This document shows positions 43,493-51,246 of a stretch of DNA of 64,000 nt, in pieces. A program made the translations under genes and the position numbers. The DNA comes from Prevotella sp. UBA2711 (lineage in GTDB: Bacteria > Bacteroidota > Bacteroidia > Bacteroidales > Bacteroidaceae). Location: the NCBI GenBank assembly GCA_002354095.1, contig DEKX01000018.1, forward strand, positions 1 to 64,000, given 5' to 3'. The notes beneath the pieces were generated by a model. That model was not told the DNA's origin, did no database searches, and saw only the letters and a program-made list of their open reading frames with translations. Positions within the stretch are counted from its first letter, which is position 1; the number at the start of each line of letters is the position of its first letter.

Positions 43493-44125
43493 ATGGGATT
43501 CTTTTCAAAACTATTCGGTCGCAAAGGCGACGATGAACAACAGAAAGCGGGAGGCATGGAGGATTTCATGACCCTTATCCGCGTATATTTTCAAGCAGTA
43601 ATGGCTTCTGATTTGGGTATCACCAACTTGGCTGCTTTGCCCGACTTACGTGTGTTCAAAGCCACACTGCATGTTCCTACACAGAACAATAAACTCGGTC
43701 TGGCGGAGAAGTCGCGGTGTAAGAAGATGCTGAAGGACATCTATGGCATGAGCGACGACTTTACCAAGGAGATTGAGGCAAGCATCCGTAAGCGCTGCAA
43801 GAAGCCACAGGACATCCAGACCTACATGATTCAGTTCTCTGCCTTCTCGCAGGACCTGATGATGCTGACGGGTAACCTGATGAAGTTCAAACTCCGTGTA
43901 CCCAGTTTCTTCAAGAGTGCCATCTACACCATGACGGAAAAGACGGTGAACGACATCTTCAACAAGAACGATTTCTCGGATGCCGGTGTGATGAAAACCG
44001 TGGTGGCTATCCGCCAGTACGACCAGAAGTTAGGCTTCTCCCAGCAGTGGGTTACCGACTTCGTTTATCGTGTGGTGATGCTGGCAAAGAAGGAAAAACG
44101 TACCGCAGATACCGAAACAAAATAA
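43493..44125 (+). CDS. Conserved hypothetical protein
   Basis: The 210 residues are soluble, with no signal peptide or membrane segment. It begins MGFFSKLFGRKGDDEQQK, then is predominantly helical with many Lys (CKKMLKDIYGMSDDFTKEIE, RKRCKKPQDIQ), and ends KKEKRTADTETK. I recognise no catalytic motif or named family. It has its own promoter and is followed by about 75 bp before the zapA-linked genes, so its grouping with cell division genes is uncertain. Confidence 0.6.
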   Translation: MGFFSKLFGRKGDDEQQKAGGMEDFMTLIRVYFQAVMASDLGITNLAALPDLRVFKATLHVPTQNNKLGLAEKSRCKKMLKDIYGMSDDFTKEIEASIRKRCKKPQDIQTYMIQFSAFSQDLMMLTGNLMKFKLRVPSFFKSAIYTMTEKTVNDIFNKNDFSDAGVMKTVVAIRQYDQKLGFSQQWVTDFVYRVVMLAKKEKRTADTETK

Positions 44126-44201
44126 AAAACGTTAAAATCTTTACATAAAGGAAAGCCGTTCACGGAAAATATACTACCTTTGTGAAGAAAAGTGGGATGT
44201 T

Positions 44202-44501
44202 ATGACGCCGAATGAGAAAACGATAGCCAACTTTGAGACTCGTCTGAGGCAAATGATACTCCGGTTTCAAGAACTGAAAAAGGAGAATCAGGAACTTTAT
44301 GCGATGGTCGATAAGAACGAGCAGGACATCAAGCAACTGCAGGCTAAGTTGGACCAGGAGCAGCAGAACTATAACTCACTGAAAATGGCTAAGATGATTG
44401 AAATCACCGACGGCGACCTGGACGGCGCCAAGGAACGATTGTCGAAGCTGATTCGTGATGTCAACAAATGCATTGCAATCCTTAGTGACCAAGAACAATA
44501 G
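44202..44501 (+). CDS. Short coiled-coil protein preceding zapA
   Basis: The 99 residues are almost entirely coiled coil in the first 65 (heptads in LRQMILRFQELKKENQELYA, KQLQAKLDQEQQNYNSLK). A short C-terminal helical part, ERLSKLIRDVNKCIAIL, follows. This lies 14 bp before zapA, the place where Bacteroidota often have such a protein; a partner of the Z-ring, in the manner of ZapB, is an inference. A -7 element TACCTTTG is at 44175-44182. Confidence 0.65.
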   Translation: MTPNEKTIANFETRLRQMILRFQELKKENQELYAMVDKNEQDIKQLQAKLDQEQQNYNSLKMAKMIEITDGDLDGAKERLSKLIRDVNKCIAILSDQEQ

Positions 44502-44515
44502 GTTGAACAAGCAAA

Positions 44516-44818
44516 ATGGCAGATCAAAGTAAACTAAATATCCGGTTGCATGTCTATGACGAGGAAATCGAAGTCAAGATTAATCGCGAGGACGAAGAGT
44601 TCTACCGCAACGCAGCCAAACTCATTACCGATCGCTACAACGCTTACGCTCAGGCATACAAGGGGCGTAAGTCGGAACATACCATATCGCTGATGACGCT
44701 CGTCGATATCGCGCTATTGTATGAAAAGGAGCGTTCGCACAACGATACTGCCCCCTATGATGATGTTCTTGCCCGCCTCACGAAAGAGATGGAAGATGCT
44801 TTGGGCCCGTCACGCTGA
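44516..44818 (+). CDS. zapA: Cell division protein ZapA
   Basis: The 100 residues have an N-terminal beta part (LNIRLHVYDEEIEVKINRED) that forms the ZapA dimer head, and a helical tail (YRNAAKLITDRYNAYAQAYK, TLVDIALLYEKER). It cross-links FtsZ filaments at the division site. It is co-transcribed with the coiled-coil gene before it and lies 40 bp before rny. Confidence 0.87.
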   Translation: MADQSKLNIRLHVYDEEIEVKINREDEEFYRNAAKLITDRYNAYAQAYKGRKSEHTISLMTLVDIALLYEKERSHNDTAPYDDVLARLTKEMEDALGPSR

Positions 44819-44858
44819 CGGTTTGAGAACATTAACTCAATATATACATTAATTATTT

Positions 44859-46400
44859 ATGAACATTATTGTTGCTATTATTGCCATCGCTGCTGCCCTC
44901 GTTCTGGGTGGCGTGTGTGGCTTTTTGATTTTCCGCTTTGTTATCAAGGGAAAATATAATGAAATGGTAAGCGCAGCCAACAAAGAGGCTGAGGTAATCA
45001 AAGAGAAGAAACTCTTGGAGGTGAAGGAGAAATTCCTCAACAAGAAGAGCGAGCTGGAGAAGGAGGTGCAACAGCGCAACCAGCACTTCCAGCAGAACGA
45101 GAACCGTCTGAAGCAGCGTGAGATTTCACTGAATCAGCGTCAGGAGGAATTAGGCCGCCGCAAGAACGAACTCGACAATCAGCAGACACGTATCGACAAT
45201 GAGAAGAAACTGCTGGCTCTGAAGAACGAGGAACTCGAGAAGATGCAGATGCAGGAGCGTACCAAGCTCGAAGAGCTCTCCGGTCTGAGTGCTGAAGAGG
45301 CTAAGGCCCGCTTGGTGGAGGCTATGAAGGACGAGGCTAAGACCGACGCTGCCAGCTACATCAACGAAATCATGGACGAGGCGAAGCTCAATGCCAATGC
45401 ACAGGCAAAGAAGATTGTCATCCAGACCATTCAGCGTGTAGCCACTGAGACGGCTATCGAGAACTCAGTCAGTGTGTTCCACATCGACAATGACGACGTG
45501 AAAGGCCGCATCATCGGTCGTGAAGGCAGAAATATCCGTGCTTTGGAGGCTGCCTGCGGTGTTGAAATCGTAGTGGATGACACGCCCGAGGCTATCGTTA
45601 TCTCTGCCTTCGACCCCATTCGCCGTGAAACCTGCCGCCTGGCGCTCCATCAGTTGGTGAGCGACGGCCGTATCCACCCCGCCCGTATCGAGGAGGTGGT
45701 AGCCAAGGTGAAGAAACAGCTGGAGAACGAGGTCATCGAGACCGGTAAGCGTACAGCCATCGACTTGGGTATTCACGGTCTGCACCCCGAACTGATTCGT
45801 ATTATCGGTAAGATGAAGTATCGTTCTTCTTACGGTCAGAACCTGTTGCAGCATGCCCGCGAAACAGCCAACCTCTGTGCGGTGATGGCTGCTGAGTTAG
45901 GTTTGAATCCTAAGAAGGCCAAGCGTGCCGGACTGTTGCACGATATTGGTAAGGTGCCCGATGAGGACACCGAGGATCCACACGCAATCTACGGTGCCAA
46001 GATAGCCGAGAAATACAAGGAGAAGCCCGACATCTGCAATGCCATCGGTGCCCACCACGACGAGATGGAGATGCAGACCCTTCTGGCTCCTATCGTGCAG
46101 ATTTGTGATGCCATCAGTGGTGCCCGCCCCGGTGCCCGTCGTGAAATCGTAGAGGCATACATCAAGCGTCTGAACGATTTGGAGGCTATTGCCATGAGTT
46201 ACCCAGGTGTCACCAAGACCTACGCCATTCAGGCTGGTCGTGAGTTGCGTGTCATTGTCGGTGCCGACAAGATGGACGATGCTGAGAGCGAAGCACTCAG
46301 CGGCGAGATAGCCACCAAGATTCAGAACGAAATGACCTATCCCGGTCAGGTGAAGATAACGGTTATCCGCGAAACACGCTCCGTAGCGTATGCAAAATAA
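44859..46400 (+). CDS. rny: Ribonuclease Y
   Basis: The 513 residues have an N-terminal membrane anchor (residues 3-28, IIVAIIAIAAALVLGGVCGF), a long charged coiled coil (about 35-155), a KH RNA-binding domain with GRIIGREGRNIRALE, and an HD hydrolase domain with LLHDIGKVPDEDTEDPHA. It is a membrane-bound endoribonuclease that starts mRNA decay. Full length; a terminator hairpin follows directly. Confidence 0.96.
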   Translation: MNIIVAIIAIAAALVLGGVCGFLIFRFVIKGKYNEMVSAANKEAEVIKEKKLLEVKEKFLNKKSELEKEVQQRNQHFQQNENRLKQREISLNQRQEELGRRKNELDNQQTRIDNEKKLLALKNEELEKMQMQERTKLEELSGLSAEEAKARLVEAMKDEAKTDAASYINEIMDEAKLNANAQAKKIVIQTIQRVATETAIENSVSVFHIDNDDVKGRIIGREGRNIRALEAACGVEIVVDDTPEAIVISAFDPIRRETCRLALHQLVSDGRIHPARIEEVVAKVKKQLENEVIETGKRTAIDLGIHGLHPELIRIIGKMKYRSSYGQNLLQHARETANLCAVMAAELGLNPKKAKRAGLLHDIGKVPDEDTEDPHAIYGAKIAEKYKEKPDICNAIGAHHDEMEMQTLLAPIVQICDAISGARPGARREIVEAYIKRLNDLEAIAMSYPGVTKTYAIQAGRELRVIVGADKMDDAESEALSGEIATKIQNEMTYPGQVKITVIRETRSVAYAK

Positions 46401-46404
46401 AAGC

Positions 46405-46436
46405 AAAAGGCTTGGAAAAATCCAAGCCTTTTTTCT
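46405..46436. terminator. Bidirectional terminator between rny and the oxidoreductase gene
   Basis: A 12-bp stem (46405-46416 with 46421-46432, AAAAGGCTTGGA) has an AAAA loop and is followed by further T on the plus side. The A/T outer pairs make it usable on both strands. Confidence 0.88.
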
Positions 46437-47431
46437 TACCTCAACTCATCCATCGGATACACAACGCCCCACTGACGTCGCAGTTCGTCCATCAGCTGCA
46501 TGATGTAAAGCGTCTCGTCCAGCGGCATATAGGGCGTCTCGGTCAGTCCCTGTGCCAGTGCCTCCTTGCAAGCCAGAAATTGGTATTCATAGCCCGTTAT
46601 CTGCTTCGGCACGCTGATTTCCTCCACGAAGATGCGGTTGCGCTTATACACCCTGACTGTCTGCGGATTGTTGATGTTGTCAACAATCAGATAACCCTCC
46701 GTACCGCAGATGGTACCCTGGTTGTCGTTCACCGCACATGCCGTCGATTGTATGTTCGCCATGATACCACCCTCCATGCGCCATGAGATGCAGTTGGTCA
46801 GGTCCATGCCCGTGTCCGACTTCATACATTGCGACTCCGTCTGTTCTATCTTCGCATCGCAGAACATACGCACGAAGTTGATGCCATAGACGCCCAAGTC
46901 CAACAGCGCACCGCCGCAGAGGTCAGCCCTCATGATGCGAGGCTTGTTGCCCATGCTGTAGCCGATGCTGCCTGTCAGCAGTCGCAACTCGCCCAGTCTG
47001 CCACTCTTGATGATGTCTCGAATGGTTTGTACGATGGGTTGATAGCGGGTCCAGATAGCCTCTGCCACGAAAACCTTTTTCTCCCTCGCAGCATCCACTA
47101 TCCGGCGTGCCTGCCGGTAATTGGCTGTAAAAGCCTTCTCCACCAGACAGGGCTTACCCTTCGCGATCGCTTCCATCGTCACGTCGAAGTGATGGGAGTG
47201 GGGTGTCGCCACATACACGAGGTCGATGTCCTCAGCGTCCAGCAGTTCCGAATACGAACCGTAGGCGCATGGAATATTCCATTTCCGGGCAAATTCCTCC
47301 GCTTTCTCCAGTGTCCGTGAAGCCACCGCCTGACAGGTCACACCCTCCAAATCCTTGATGGTGATGGCAGCTTTCTCGGCTATCCATCCTGTGGCAATAA
47401 TGCCAACGCGCAATTCTTTCTGTTTCATCAT
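46436..47431 (-). CDS. Gfo/Idh/MocA-family oxidoreductase
   Basis: The 331 residues have an N-terminal Rossmann fold (RVGIIATGWIAEKAA; YVATPHSHHFDVTMEAIAKG; LVEKAFTANYRQA, the EKP-like motif reading EKA) and a C-terminal substrate domain (GGALLDLGVYGINF). It is an NAD(P)-dependent sugar or polyol oxidoreductase; the change of Pro to Ala in the EKP motif is seen in dihydrodiol-dehydrogenase-type members. The start at 47431 (or 47428) is set by the -7 element TATCTTTG at 47444-47437; the frame open further to 47533 runs through the promoter and 22-bp repeats. Confidence 0.88.
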   Translation of the reverse strand: MMKQKELRVGIIATGWIAEKAAITIKDLEGVTCQAVASRTLEKAEEFARKWNIPCAYGSYSELLDAEDIDLVYVATPHSHHFDVTMEAIAKGKPCLVEKAFTANYRQARRIVDAAREKKVFVAEAIWTRYQPIVQTIRDIIKSGRLGELRLLTGSIGYSMGNKPRIMRADLCGGALLDLGVYGINFVRMFCDAKIEQTESQCMKSDTGMDLTNCISWRMEGGIMANIQSTACAVNDNQGTICGTEGYLIVDNINNPQTVRVYKRNRIFVEEISVPKQITGYEYQFLACKEALAQGLTETPYMPLDETLYIMQLMDELRRQWGVVYPMDELR

Positions 47432-47489
47432 ATCTGCAAAGATAGCATTTTTTTCTAATTCATCTCCTTTTTTTTGCAAAATTCCGGAC

Positions 47490-47690
47490 TGCACTCGAAT
47501 ATTTTCTGGATTGCACTCGAAATAGTTTTCCACTGCACTCCAAAAATTTTCCTTCTTGTTTCGACATTGCTTTCATTGTTAGACAGAATAACAGCTTAAA
47601 GACAGAATAACATATTAACAGATATAGATTCTCGTAATGAAACTCCTTGAAACTCGTAATGAAACTCCCAGAAACTCGTAATGAAACTGA
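47490..47690. repeat. Two triplets of 22-bp direct repeats with a 17-19-bp repeat between them
   Basis: Set D: TGCACTC-type units start at 47490, 47512 and 47534, exactly 22 bp apart. Set E: CTCGTAATGAAACT units start at 47631, 47653 and 47675, also 22 bp apart. Between them GACAGAATAACA occurs at 47582 and 47601 with a weaker third copy. This fills most of the 420-bp gap between the oxidoreductase promoter and the Rid-like gene. The rest (47691-47851) is A/T-rich, with nothing I recognise. No sequence is shared with the 20910-21110 arrays, only the period and copy number. Confidence 0.85.
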
Positions 47691-47851
47691 TACTTTTAAC
47701 CCCGTTTTCCGTCGTTTATAAGCCTTATTTTGCCGAAAATACCTCTAATTTGCCATTTTGCCACCATTTTGTCACACGTAATGCACTGATTATCAATGAG
47801 TGTTGCAAAATGACATTGGTTGCATTAAGATTAAAAACTTCTTGTAGCTAA

Positions 47852-48991
47852 TCAGAAAGGTTTCAAGGCTGGGTTATTGGCTTTGCGGATAGCCATGCAT
47901 TCCATCTCTACCAACCATCCGGGACGGCAGACGGAGGCGTGGACAATGACGTAGGGCTTGCCAGGGAAACGCTCTTGGTGGAGCTGACGGACAACCTGAT
48001 AATCGGAAATGTCACGCAGATAGACAATCATGTAGGCTACATCTTCATAAGTGCACTCCGCTTCGGCAAGAAGGGTCTCTACGTTTTCCCACATGCGCTC
48101 GGTCTGCTTGATGATGTTCTTGGGATATTTGATTTCGCCCTTGTTGTTGATGCTGGCAGTGCCTGAGATGAATACATGGCGACGGTCCTGATAGTCAACA
48201 CGCGTGCCACGTTCGAAACTGACACCATAGTCGCTGGTGCGGTTGAGGTGGGTGGGTGCATAGAGATAGTGAATCTGCTCCTGCTGGATGCCGGCAATGG
48301 CATAGTTGTCCATCTGCGACAGCACGTTGGGGTCAGCCTGTCTGCCCCCGATGCCTGTAGAGGCTATGAAGTGGGTGTTGACGGTAAGACCTTGGGTGAA
48401 GAAGAACTGATTGCGGGCACGGACGACACCGCCGTAGTTGAGATCGACATCGTTGACGAAGAGCCACGTGCGTATGCTGTTGTCCTTCAGGGTGCATCCT
48501 TCTTCCAGCAGTTGCATGTTATACTCATTGAACAGCAGGCGCGTCTGATACTCTGAGTTTGCTGCCAGATTATGGGCGCTCCCGTTCCACAGATGCTTGA
48601 AACCATTGTGCTCGACAGCGTAGAGACCGCTATGAGTGATGGATGTCCGTACACCCGTCATGAAATACACCCAGAGGGCTATCTTGGTGCCGTCGAGCGG
48701 TGCCTGCTGGATGATACTCTTGGCGCAGTCGGTCATGTCGGCTACAATCACATCGTCCTGCTGGTTAGCAGCATCGCTGAGGAAATAGCGCTTGAAGACA
48801 GCCTGCGCACCGGGCAGTTCCTGTTCCACCAACAGACTATAGGCATTGAGTATAGCCTCCAACTGATTGACGAAGGGAAGTCCGGGTTGGCTGATGTGAA
48901 TCATCGCATGATATTCAGTGACCTCAGTTCCGTTGTTGAACTCACAGATTTCTACAAGTGTTTTATCGAAGGTGATAGTTTTATATTCCAT
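47852..48991 (-). CDS. Two-domain Rid/chorismatase-like (FkbO/Hyg5-type) protein
   Basis: The 379 residues start at ATG 48991; the open frame begins with TTG at 49000. The C-terminal half has a YjgF/Rid-like trimer domain: HVFISGTASINNKGE, QTERMWENVETLLAEA, YMIVYLRDISDYQVV. The middle block TSDYGVSFERGTRVDY resembles the substrate region of chorismatase-family proteins (FkbO/Hyg5/XanB2), which combine a degenerate Rid fold in the N-terminal half with a second one. A chorismate or imine hydrolase role is therefore plausible, not shown. A -7 element TACCTTTG is at 49016-49009. Confidence 0.6.
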   Translation of the reverse strand: MEYKTITFDKTLVEICEFNNGTEVTEYHAMIHISQPGLPFVNQLEAILNAYSLLVEQELPGAQAVFKRYFLSDAANQQDDVIVADMTDCAKSIIQQAPLDGTKIALWVYFMTGVRTSITHSGLYAVEHNGFKHLWNGSAHNLAANSEYQTRLLFNEYNMQLLEEGCTLKDNSIRTWLFVNDVDLNYGGVVRARNQFFFTQGLTVNTHFIASTGIGGRQADPNVLSQMDNYAIAGIQQEQIHYLYAPTHLNRTSDYGVSFERGTRVDYQDRRHVFISGTASINNKGEIKYPKNIIKQTERMWENVETLLAEAECTYEDVAYMIVYLRDISDYQVVRQLHQERFPGKPYVIVHASVCRPGWLVEMECMAIRKANNPALKPF

Positions 48992-49023
48992 TGCTTTCAA
49001 TTTGTCTGCAAAGGTAATAAAAA

Positions 49024-51198
49024 TTACGCATAACTATGCATTCCACCTAAAAAATAATTTACTCCGAAGTAAGTCATGAGGATGGTGAGGAAGGCTAACG
49101 TCATGAATAAGTGGTAATTACGCGTTTTCCGGAGGAAGGGCAGCGACTGTTCGTGAACGCCGACGGCATAAATCATGAAGGTGATGAGCGCCCACGTTTC
49201 CTTGGGGTCCCAACTCCAATAGGTGCCCCACGAGATATTTGCCCAGATGGCACCGATGAAGATGCCGAGTCCTAAGCAGGTGAGGGCAGGGAAGAGGAAG
49301 AGCTGGGAGAGCAGTTTCAGTTCTTCTGCCTGTCGGGGCATGACGAATGCCGTGATGCCGCAGATGCACGTCAGGGAGAGTAGTGCGAACGACATCATGA
49401 TGACGCTGACATGGATGGTCAGCAGGGGGGAATTGAGCACGGGCATGAGATGGCTGATCTGCGGGTCCATCTGCGAGATATGACTCACCAGCAGGAAGAA
49501 TCCTGAAAGCAGGAAGCCGAAGGTGAGCATTACGGGGAACCAGCGACAGATAATCATGGAAATCAGCATGATGCTCCAAGCGAGGAAGAGCATGGTCTCG
49601 TAGCCGTTCGCCATCGGAATATGTCCGGTGATGATCCAACGGAGTGCCAGACAGAACGACAAAGCCAGGAATGCAGCTAACAGAATGCAACGCTGGAAGA
49701 GATAGGTGGATTTCATCTTGTTGAAGATGAGCAAGAGGAAGGAGAGTATGCCCATCGTAAGGCACACCATGAACAGGATGGTTGCAAAAGCCACCTTGTT
49801 ATAGATGCGCTCAGCCTTCACCTGCGTTTGGGTGGGCAATGACGCGGCACCAAACGTCTTCTGGTATTGCTGCATCTTGTCGAGGAAAGCATTGGCACGC
49901 TGATAGTTGCCAGCCTGCACCTCGCCATTGAGCAGGGTGAACACCTCACGGATATATTTCTGATGCTCGGCGTCCATGGTAGCGGGGAGATTGTCGGTAG
50001 GCGCATACCACACCGTCTGTCCATGCTCCTGATAGGGTAGGAGCTTTAGGGGAGTGCCCTTGTGCAGCTCCATGATGAGCATGATTTTCTCATCGACCTT
50101 GGCAGCCTGCTTGTGGAAACTTTCCTGCTGCTGACCTTGATAGTATTCCTGAATGTAGGGACCGAGGATATATCCGTTCTTGCCAAAGAAATACTGTTGA
50201 GAGGCATAGTCGGGAATGCGGAGGCGCGTCTTGAGTTCGGCACCCTTCACCTTGATGACGGGTTCGCGCGTCCAGTCATCATTGAAGAAGATAAAACCCG
50301 TGAGCACTTGTTCGGCGGTATAGTCGCCATAGGAACGCTTGCCGTAAATCTTCTTGGTGAAGTCGATGGCGAACGTCTGGACAGGACAGACACGGTCGTT
50401 ATAGACCATAAACAGCTGGCCGAACTTATGGGCTGTCTCTTGCGGGAGAACACGAGGGGCGGCGTGGAGAGTGGAGAATGGAGAGTTGAGAGTTGAGAAA
50501 ACAGTAATGACGAGCATCAATCCTCGCTTCAGAAGCGGCGAGCGCAACAGCCGGCGATAGGTGCCCTTCGGGTCGAAGAGCATCCAGATGAGCGAGATGA
50601 ACAGAAGCGCATAACCCAGATAGGTGACGGGAATGCCCCAGGGGTCGCTGTTCATTGCCAGAACGCTGCCCTGCATGTCTTCATCGAAACTGCTCTGGTA
50701 AAGACGGACGGAATGGAAGGAGGCGATGTTGTTCATGGAAACCATCTCCTTCTTCTGCTCACGACCGTCGTCCATGGTGATGGTTGACACATAATCGGCG
50801 GCAGCACTGGTGCCTTCATGATATTGCACCTCGAAGCGGTTGAGTGTTACCTTGAAGGGCAGCGGATGGATGCGCATGTCGTCGGTCATATACTGGTCGG
50901 TTGACTGTCCTGTGCGGAGATATACGATACCTTTCTCGGCAGTGAGATGCGTGAGGAGGGCTCCCGACAGGATGACGACAAACGACAGGTGAAGCATGAC
51001 GACAAACGCCTTGCGAACCTTTTGCCGGACAAAATAGGCCATGGCAGATGCCGTGAGAATAGCCCATAGCAGTGAGAACCACCAGGCTCCATAGAAGTAA
51101 TCAGACACGTAAGAAGTACCTTGGTATTTCTCAACAATCGTGGCGACAGCCATGACGGCTATCACCACGATATAGAATGCTATGACAATTTTCTTCAT
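49024..51198 (-). CDS. Fused CcsB-CcsA (ResB-ResC) cytochrome c maturation protein
   Basis: The 724 residues start from ATG 51198, chosen because the ATG at 51207 lies in the -7 element TAATTTTG (51212-51205). The N-terminal ResB part has three or four membrane segments and a large periplasmic region (about 225-460). The C-terminal CcsA part has about eight helices with the haem-handling WWD-type motif ISWGTYWSWDPKETWALITF near residue 655 and conserved His. It transports haem and attaches it to CxxCH apocytochromes, fitting the di-haem protein encoded next upstream. A heptamer repeat array encodes STLNSPFSTLHAA at the start of the periplasmic region. Confidence 0.92.
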   Translation of the reverse strand: MKKIVIAFYIVVIAVMAVATIVEKYQGTSYVSDYFYGAWWFSLLWAILTASAMAYFVRQKVRKAFVVMLHLSFVVILSGALLTHLTAEKGIVYLRTGQSTDQYMTDDMRIHPLPFKVTLNRFEVQYHEGTSAAADYVSTITMDDGREQKKEMVSMNNIASFHSVRLYQSSFDEDMQGSVLAMNSDPWGIPVTYLGYALLFISLIWMLFDPKGTYRRLLRSPLLKRGLMLVITVFSTLNSPFSTLHAAPRVLPQETAHKFGQLFMVYNDRVCPVQTFAIDFTKKIYGKRSYGDYTAEQVLTGFIFFNDDWTREPVIKVKGAELKTRLRIPDYASQQYFFGKNGYILGPYIQEYYQGQQQESFHKQAAKVDEKIMLIMELHKGTPLKLLPYQEHGQTVWYAPTDNLPATMDAEHQKYIREVFTLLNGEVQAGNYQRANAFLDKMQQYQKTFGAASLPTQTQVKAERIYNKVAFATILFMVCLTMGILSFLLLIFNKMKSTYLFQRCILLAAFLALSFCLALRWIITGHIPMANGYETMLFLAWSIMLISMIICRWFPVMLTFGFLLSGFFLLVSHISQMDPQISHLMPVLNSPLLTIHVSVIMMSFALLSLTCICGITAFVMPRQAEELKLLSQLFLFPALTCLGLGIFIGAIWANISWGTYWSWDPKETWALITFMIYAVGVHEQSLPFLRKTRNYHLFMTLAFLTILMTYFGVNYFLGGMHSYA
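50464..50498 (-). repeat. Heptamer direct-repeat array inside the ccsBA gene
   Basis: On the plus strand GTGGAGA (50464, 50471), ATGGAGA (50478), GTTGAGA (50485, 50492); on the coding strand these are CTCAACT, CTCAACT, CTCCATT, CTCCACT, CTCCACG. The array encodes STLNSPFSTLHA just after a membrane segment. The fmt array (40499-40527) has the same units in the same order, and both encode STLH at their ends. Confidence 0.9.
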
Positions 51199-51246
51199 GC
51201 TGTGCAAAATTACACATTATTTGCCAAATAGGCAAGAAATCGTGTA

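Noticed and set aside
47431..47533. N-terminal extension of the Gfo/Idh/MocA gene to 47533
   Set aside because: It reads through the -7 element and a 22-bp repeat; the NAD-binding fold begins right after the ATG at 47431/47428.
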